NCBI GenBank assembly: GCA_918807975.1
Contig: OU964931.1
Span: 7,822,251-7,886,250 of the forward strand
DNA length: 64,000 nt
From: Aplidium turbinatum
Lineage: Eukaryota > Chordata > Ascidiacea > Aplousobranchia > Polyclinidae
Direction: 5' to 3'
Made by a program: the position numbers and the translations under genes. Below, piece after piece: positions 39,112-48,100 of the stretch; positions within the stretch are counted from its first letter, which is position 1; the number at the start of each line of letters is the position of its first letter. The notes under the pieces were generated by a model that was not told where the DNA came from, searched no databases, and was given only the letters and a program-made list of their open reading frames with translations.

Positions 39112-42100
39112 CTGAAAAAAGAAACAATTGTGACGTATCAAACAAATAGTTATGCTTCTGTTTTGTCGCATATGCCGCACAGCAACAGCCAGAAATGAAA
39201 CAGATTGCGACAAACATTCAAACTTTTTTACTTCAGCACAGTCTCACTATACCAGCGCTCATAGGCGTCGAAATAGGGTGGGCAGGGTGGGCGACGCCCA
39301 CCCTGCCGTGAAACGAGGGTGGGCAAAATATGTTTCGCCCACCCTGTTTTCATGACACTTATGAAGTGTTTGTTAGAATTATTTCCGTTTTTCTTAAACG
39401 CTGGATTATCCAACCAACAGCAGCGCAACTTCTTGTTTTACGCTATGTCTCTCGCTAAGTATCCGACAGAACAAAGCAACAACGCTGCGTGGAAAAAAGG
39501 GGGTACTCACTACACTGTTGTTGTTACGGCAACTGCCACAGCTGGCAATTCCTAGTGAGAGAAAGCCACGTTTGATCTTTTTCCGAATGGTCTCACTTTC
39601 GTTACGTCACAATCAAACTTGAGTTCCCGGTCAGCGTAAGGGAATGTGAATATGACATCATAATGAACATGACAATAAAATAACCGATACAAACTAAAGA
39701 CGTACTGAAACAATTGCTTTTACAAATCAAAATGCGGCAAATCCGAAGGCGCCACTTTAAAGATAACAGGTCACGAGTCATGCGCTTTTTAGGTCCCAAA
39801 GGAAAACATAAGAGAAGTTTGTTTAGTTTAGCAGCGCTCATAAGATCGCAAGGTGCAAGAAAGAAAACATCCAACCTATTAAAGCTTAGCCTAATTGCTG
39901 CAGCGACGCTAAACGCAGTCTTTGTGAGAAAGACTAACCAGTAAACCACACTCTTCGAAATTACCGTCGGCAATTGCCGAGGTGATTGTAAGGACCACAA
40001 GATTACAAGAAAAAATTAATTTTCTTAGACTACACCAGACTAGGATGTTGATTCAATCTTGCTATTGCTGGATGTTTTATTTGGGTTACTTCCTACTTCG
40101 CCGGCGCTTAGACACGTGCCCACTGCCCAGCTGAGAGAATCTTTTATAGAAATATCACTTTATTTGCATTGATTTCTACGTCAAATTAATGTAAGCATCT
40201 ACTCCTTGTTGCGCCTCGCTTTCTGTTACCTCGTCCAGCTGATACAGCTCTGATGATACCGATTCTGACTAGTTTATCACACAGACTTTGTTGCTCGCAG
40301 TAAATCGAGGCAATCTTCTCGCAGGGAGCTCTTGATATGTTACCTGTACCTGGTTGAGCAATTAACGTTATTTTATGATAATTCAACGGTACTAGATGTC
40401 GAATTAATGTAAAACAAGCGTAAATTTCTTATTGGGCATTGTTGTTACGCAGTATAACCCGCCGAGAAAATTAAATCGATTTGTGCTGACTCGAACGTTG
40501 AATCAACCCAAAATTAACTACTTTCCTCCTCCCCGTGAGTTTTTTAACGTGAATTACCGTAACAGCGTGCGTATCGCGTTGCTCGCTTTATCACTACTTT
40601 TGGTATTATTACATCACAACAAATCAAACAATGCGTTCGTGATAGACTACTCTAGTATATTTTTCGCTTCTCGTTTTAGTATAATCTTTTCCTAGTAAGT
40701 GTTCACAGCAATTGCCGAGGCAACTTCAACTTTTGCCGTTTGGCCTCGGCCCTCGGCAACGTTTTTGCCGAAGTAAAAATATGCTAATTTCGAAGACTGA
40801 ACCATTGCGAATTTGCAAACATATACAAAACACATTCAATGAAATCTGTTTGAAAACTCTCGCCCACCCAGAATTCCTCTTTTCTAAGAAAAAATCGACG
40901 CCTATGCCAGCGCTGAAAAATTAGGAAAAAAAATAATAGTTTTGGTCAATTTTTCTCCAATTATATTATAGAACATTCAGTTCCTCATTTTTCGTGAAAA
41001 GTCACCAAGTAATCGCTATAACAAGCATTACGCGAGATAAAATATTGCAATGCAAGTTGAAAACATTTTTTGCTTTCTTCCTTCCAGATTTCTAATGCAC
41101 GAAATAAATCGACACATCTGCGTAAGTATTTTAGTGTATGAAGAAAACAGAAATGTTGTAGTTGTTTCCAAGTGATGCGAAATACATGTACGATTACAAG
41201 TTCAAAAGGTTTTCCTTTAGCCAATCATTAAGGTGAATGACGTATTAATGTGTTGGATATTCCTTGTAGCTGGGTTCCTGGACATTCCAATATAACAGGA
41301 TCTACTCATAGACTCGACGCTAGGAATCAACAGAAACAAACCAACAGACAAAATCGTTTACTTTAATGAGTAAAATAAACGGCTTCACATCGGCTTCTGT
41401 TATTGTGTAATCCCAGCTTCAAGGGTACCACACAGCCCACCAATGCAACAACGTCCTCATGGATTGGCTTAAAAAAACTGCTTGAACTTGTAATAAAATA
41501 GCGTCATAGGAAATAACAATATTGCGTAAGGCATGTAATGATCAGTCGATACACTATCGCTGCAAGAACATCATCTGATTGAATCAGAGAACACACAGTT
41601 CTGCATAAAACTCATTCGGTGATATAACAGGAAATGCTGAATAGGTAGCTAGTTTATGCAAGTAAACAAAAGCTTTCTTAGTTTAGAAGCATCCACAAAA
41701 ATGAAAGTACCGCGTTTGTGACTCAACTATTATACATGTGAGATTGTGAGTGCTATCGCCGGCTGTCAGTACCACTCGAACAAAAACAACAAAAATTGAA
41801 ACCGGTATAAAAGAAAATTCTAACCAGGTGCAAAGGAAGCAAAAAGTAACACTTCTGGACTGATTTAACATCTGCACACGTTGAATTATGGCACAAGGAA
41901 CCATGTTGTAACTTATTTTTACGAGTGTCGTGAAGTAGGCTGCGACATGACAATAGCGTACGCAAATAAGTATAAAAGTTGTTATAGCTTTTTCAACAAA
42001 AAATCTCGTAAACATAAATAGTTATTACTTTTTGACTATATATAATATATACTTGCGCTGAAGTATACTGGATTACCATCAACATGCAAGTGTATTAGGC

Positions 42101-45100
42101 ATGTTATAGTTTTTAAATCTGTGCTGAAATTGCACAGATTTTTGTCATATTTCGGCCAAGGTTCGGTCACTTGAAAATTTGGAATTGAGATAAAATGGAG
42201 TACAAGGAAGCCAATTTTCGTGTCCACCTTGAAGCATGTCATTGCATGTCTGGCATGGCGATCTATACTACTGGCCTTCCCAACGTGGCAACAGCCAAAT
42301 AATGTGGGGGCCTATTAAGTTTGGCAACTAACAGGTATTAGGCGTAAAAAGGCGTCTTTGCATGAATTATTACTAACAAACAAATACTTCTGGATTAGAA
42401 AACGAATTCTTTAACATACTGTGTGTTTTGAAAGTTGGGTCACTCTTGATTTCGTGTACCTTGATTCTGTTGATATCTTGATTCTCATGGTATTCTTAAC
42501 ATGTAGCTATTGTCCTGCTTTCTTGCCATTTATTTAATAATATTACATCTTTTAATTACGTTTTGGCACTGTATTTACAATTTTTAGGCCAAAGAACATT
42601 ACTTGACCAATGGAAATTGCTGATTATATGTTGTAACACTTATCTCAGTTGGTAAATTGAATTTTCGTATAGGCCCCCACACTATTTAGCTGTTGCCACG
42701 TTGTGAAGGCCAGTAGTATAGATCGCCATGATGTCTGGCCAAAAGCAGCGTCGTGTGCTTTCTACAAGTTTTAAACTGGCGCTCTTACAAAAGTCGCCAA
42801 AAGGCTTTCACCGCTTGGCCACGCAAACGATGTTACATAGTTGGGCAGTTGGCAAGTCCTTAGATATTAAAACTGACTGCTATTAGATATGAATATTAAG
42901 TTCCCAACCAACTCTGCAACACTGATGATAAAAGAATGACCAGTTGCTTTATCTCGGCTGATATATTGCCGGTAAACTGAGCAACTTGGGTAGAGATGAG
43001 ATCTTATGTGCAAGCTTTTTTTGAATTGTAATTCCCTAGCCGGAACATCCTGTTTCTGGCCAAAATGTTGCATCACTGATCTAGTCAGTCAATCTACTAT
43101 TGCATGAAAAATAGCTACCACCACATGATCATAACCAATTAAAATAGCAAATTGTAGTGTTTGCCCAATGCAAATTAATGTTTAGTGATACTAACCCTTT
43201 TCCTGGATAATCTTTCCCCTCAATGCTAACTAATTCACACCGATCTTGCTGAATCAGGAAATCTTTGATCTCATAAGCGTATGAACCATCGGTGAGACGA
43301 ATCAATACCCGATTGGAACTGATGACAAATCTGAATAAAACACAACCGATGCATTTAAACTCTTCTTCATAATACTTTACAATAATTATTTTTAAAACAG
43401 ATTTTCATAAAAATGAAATTGTGAAGTAATTTGAACTTCAAATCACACGATTGTATACAACTAGTATACATATTATTAAGATGTTGAATGTTGATGAAAA
43501 TCTTAGTGTAATATAAAAACAAGTATATACTATATGATATACTCAGAAAACCAATATAGGCGGGTCAATATAAGGTTTGACCCCAAAAAATTTATACAAA
43601 AGTTTTTTTTGTTCCAAGTGTATGATTAGGTTGTACTATACCCCAGAAAAAAAGTCTACAAAAATCTGACCCCGGGAAAGTGGTCAATTTACATAATTTG
43701 AAAATGGTGACCCCCCAAATTTTTCAATGTACACAAAATTTTTTTTAGTTCAATTAACACACTATAAATGTATTAAACACATATAAACATGGTATCTATG
43801 CACCAAATGAACATATCAGAAACCGTCTGTGATGTCATTATGATGTCATGGAAGACATAGGCGTCGATTTTTTAACATTTAAGAAAAAATCTGAGGGGGC
43901 AAGATGATAAAAAGTGTGAAATATGTACCCAAATTTGAACAGTTCTATAAAATTACACTGTCAAAGCTACAAAAAAGAACAGAAAAGCAGGGTGGCTTCC
44001 CCCCAAACAATTTCTACTGGGGGGCGCGCCCCCCTGCCTCCCGGGAATCGACGCCTATGATGGAAGAGTATATGCACTAAACGTCAGAGAATGTCAGAGA
44101 TGAAGTACCATTTTTCAAGTTATGATTGTTACATACTAGTAGTCATCACAATTATCATCGGTACTGTCTGTGTCGTCTTGATCCAATGGAAGGACATTGT
44201 TTGGGTTTTCACAGGACACAAGTTGGCATTGTCCACAAGCAGAGGTACACGGAAATCCGTACCTTCTACATGTACATCGCCGTGTTGTGCAAGCGATCGT
44301 GCAATCGATCAGATCAGATTGATTCAGATCAATCAGATCAGATCAAACAGATCAGATCGATCGATTAGCACGCAGGAAATGGAATATTGTAGAAGATGCA
44401 GTTGGTGGGAGTCGGGCTGGCGCAACGAAGGATGACACTGAAACTACTTTCTTTTTCAACACAGAATGTCGCAAAGATGCCAGCGAATCGCTTTGCTTTC
44501 CAGCATAGAGTAGAACCATTAACTGTTTGCCATACTCTTCAATAGCATCCACCCTCTGGCCAGGTTGTGTAAATGCAAGTGCCAAGGATTCTAGCTCTTT
44601 GTCGCCTTTGGTGGCTTTCTGAAAGAGTGTTCTCTTCCCTATTCCGAAGATTCGTGAGGTGGTATCGCATCCTGTAAACGCATGGATGAAGAGTAACTGA
44701 GAACATAGCTGTTGTCCGAGACATTCCTTTAGGGTATTAATATTGTACACCCTCTGATCTTTTGACCTCTTGTCCAAACGAAAATACATTGTCTTCTTCC
44801 GACTGTCCATATGATAGAGAAGGATCAAGAGACCTGTGTCTTCTCCAACCAGGGTTGTAGTGTGGTATTCAGAAGCTGCAATAGCTGCCTGAACAATATC
44901 ATAGTCGGCATCTCCTTCAGCGTTTATAACTGTGGAGCCTTTCTCTCGCAGTTTGTTGCTTATCATGTTGATCAGCCCTTGCTTATTGCAGCCCTGTGAC
45001 AGGAATTCCTCCTTGTTTCCAGTGAAGACTGTTGCTGGAGTGAAGCTCACTTTTGGATGATTTTTCTGTTGACGGCGTTGGTGGGTGCAGTCCTTCACTG

Positions 45101-48100
45101 ATGGTTGATCACGATAACCGTCGAAAACGACTGTCGCCATCCCGTAATTGCGTAGGGTAAAGTCGACATAGCCATCCGCAATGGCGCCGTATGTGCTTCC
45201 CTTCGTCCATTGTACGCGATGCATGAGGGAACCACCATCAAGGACATACTTCTCGGTCTGTGGTACTTCGTTGGTAACAGCCTCATCAGATAGGCTGCTT
45301 ACGTACTCATCGATTGCTTTAGCAAGCTGTGTTTTCTCTGGCTTCCTCATAATGTTGCTTGTCTCAAACAGGGCAGGTGGGAATGGGCTCAGTTCGTATT
45401 CTAGAACCTCCTCTAGAGAAAAGTCACCTGCATTCGATATGACCAAAAGTCTCTGAAAAAGTAGGGCGGGATCGATGGATCTATCTTGGGAAACTTTGAT
45501 GCAACATGAATCACGTAAAGTTTTCACTTTGTCCTTCCGTTTACTTGCATATGTAAAAACTGGCTGACCTTCCATTTTTTCTAAGATTTTCCTCCCGACT
45601 GTTCGATAGTCATCAACATTTACGCCATCTTTCGCAATCACTCCAGTGATGATGTTCCTCAGCGTTGGATCCGCACAAAATGGACTGAATGATTGGAGCT
45701 TTTCTTTGATTTTCGCGAGGTTGGCCTGATCTCTCTTCATCCTTGCCCCACTCATTTCCTTATGCTGTGCACTCGTTGTAAAAGCTACGCTTGTTGAAGT
45801 CCTCCATCGCATGATTGTACTCTGAACAAGCTGGTGAGGATAACACCCACAAGGCTCGCTGCTCCTCGTTCATTCCACTACCCCTTGTCAAGCCACCGGT
45901 TGTCTTTAGCGATCTCATCAATGTCTGTTCAATTACAAGGTCCGAACCAAGGCCAGCCCAGACTTTGTCAGTTCGCCTGATGACATGTAATCCATCCTGA
46001 AATTTCTTGAAGACAGCAGGGTCCTTCATTTTGAGGTTTTGCATGTTTTGCAAGTACAAGTATGCTGATTTCAAGTAGTTGTGGTGACCTGCAGCAGCAA
46101 ATATTGGTAAGCACTCGGCAACAGCACTAAGATGTCTATCCCAGGAACCAATTCGATCTGCCATCAGCAGCATTCGTGTACATTTGACCATGTTCATGTA
46201 AGAAATCCAAAGCTTACTTGTCCTGGATTTATCAAACAAGCCAAGTTTCTTCTTGTCAAGTGCTTGCTGAAGTTTAGCATTTGTCTCCAAAGTAGCTACT
46301 GTTTCCAATGTGGTCTTTCCTTCTATCAACAAGGTGTACATGTCCTCACACGACTTCACTGAACCAGCTAACTCGGGATCACTATCCATCATTTCAGAGA
46401 CCAGCATCCATTCAAGCATTTTTCTATCAAGAGGTGGCCCCGCAAACCTTTCTGCACAGCTTTGCCACCCATCATATGCTTTACTGCATTGTCCCCATAA
46501 ACAGTTTCGAGAATGTCCATCAGACCTGACCCTTGTGGACAATGCCAACTTGTGTCCTGTGACAACCCAAACAATGTCCTTCCATTGGATCAAGACGACA
46601 CAGACAGTACCGATGATAATTGTGATGACTACTAGTATGTAACAATCATAACTTGAAAATGGTACTTCATCTCTGACATTCTCTGACGTTTAGTGCATAT
46701 ACTCTTCCATCATAGGCGTCGATTCCCGGGAGGCAGGGGGGCGCGCCCCCCAGTAGAAATTGTTTGGGGGGCAGCCACCCTGCTTTTATGTTCTTTTTTG
46801 TAGCTTTGACAGTGTAATTTTATGGAACTGTTCAAATTTGAGTACATATTTCACATTTTTTATCATCTTGCCCCCTCAGATTTTTTCTTAAATGTTAAAA
46901 AATCGACCCCTATGTCTTCCATGACATCATAATGACATCACAGACGGTTTCTGATATGTTCATTTGGTGCATAGATACCATGTTTATATGTGTTTAAAAC
47001 ATTTATAGTGTGTTAATTGAACTAAAAAAAATTTTGTTTACATTGAAAAATTTGGGGGGTCACGATTTTCAAATTATGTAAATTGACCACTTTCCCGGGG
47101 TCAGATTTTTGTAGACTTTTTTTCTGGGGTATAGTACAACCTAATCATACACTTGGAACAAAAAAAACTTTTGTATAAATTTTTTTGGGGTTACCCCCAT
47201 ATTTTTCATATATTGACCCGCCTAATACAATGAATAAAGTAGGCTGCCTGATAAAGCAGCTGGTGAACGCTTCAATCTTTAAAAAAATGTAGCTGAATCC
47301 GATTTTGGCAAAATATGTGACATGATCTTGACAAACTGCTTAACAAGTAATAACAATAACAATCCTGTTCTAGTTTGCGCCCATTGCAACAACATACAGT
47401 ATATACACTGCGATTACAGATGCGACACAACAGGACACAGCAAAGTGACATATTATTCTTCGAGTCAGCTGCTCTTCTGATGTGAGCACCTAGCTAGCAA
47501 AAGTTACAATTTTTGCTGTGATTCAACATATAGCGACATTGAAAAATCACCAACCTTGTTATTTCTATATTGGCATTGTACAGCATAGACTGCCACAAGG
47601 CTGTTATTTCTTCGGTTTCAGCTTCAGTTGGATCGCCAGATACGGTGACAAACATCATAAGTGTTTTGTGACGCTTGGTCATCTTCAACATTCCCTCAGG
47701 GTCACTGGGATCAACCTAAATCAAAGAATATATAATGTGCACTCATCTTTGTGCTAATTGCTAGAATTTGTTTTATGTGTGAGTATTGGTATATTTTGGG
47801 TAGAGATGTACCGATATATCGGTATCGGCATCGGTATCGGTGATATCGGCCATTTTTTGAGTATCGGTATCGGCAACGGTATCGGCAAAATTTGGCCGAT
47901 ACTGTGGCCGATACTAAACATGTAAAAAAAGGCGTTTGCTGCGGATTTTCTGCGGAAACAAAAATATAGATATTTTAAATTGGTAACTTACGTCACATTG
48001 AAGTAGAAAAATAACAACCTGTTCAAATTTTTGATACCTCACAGTCCCATGACATCATGCGCGCACCTTTTGGCATTGTTTGCTTACAGTGATTCTTTCA

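Larger units (their letters stand above)
43557..47224 (-). mobile_element. DNA transposon with long inverted repeats and an XPG/FEN1-like nuclease gene
   Basis: The inverted repeats are 43557-44239 and 46532-47224 (about 0.68-0.69 kb), starting TAGGCGGGTCAATAT. ATA flanks both sides (43554-43556, 47225-47227), a 3-bp duplication. The interior encodes one broken protein on the minus strand. Each repeat contains the same 204-bp hAT MITE. The two repeats are nearly identical, so the insertion or a homogenising event is recent. The 3-bp duplication plus XPG nuclease best fits the Academ superfamily (X-type) as I recall it; this is inference. It lies in MESD intron 3. Confidence 0.85.

Noticed and set aside
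38860-39198. 112-codon plus-strand frame, hydrophobic
   Set aside because: A shadow of the Lys-rich MESD exon 5 on the minus strand.
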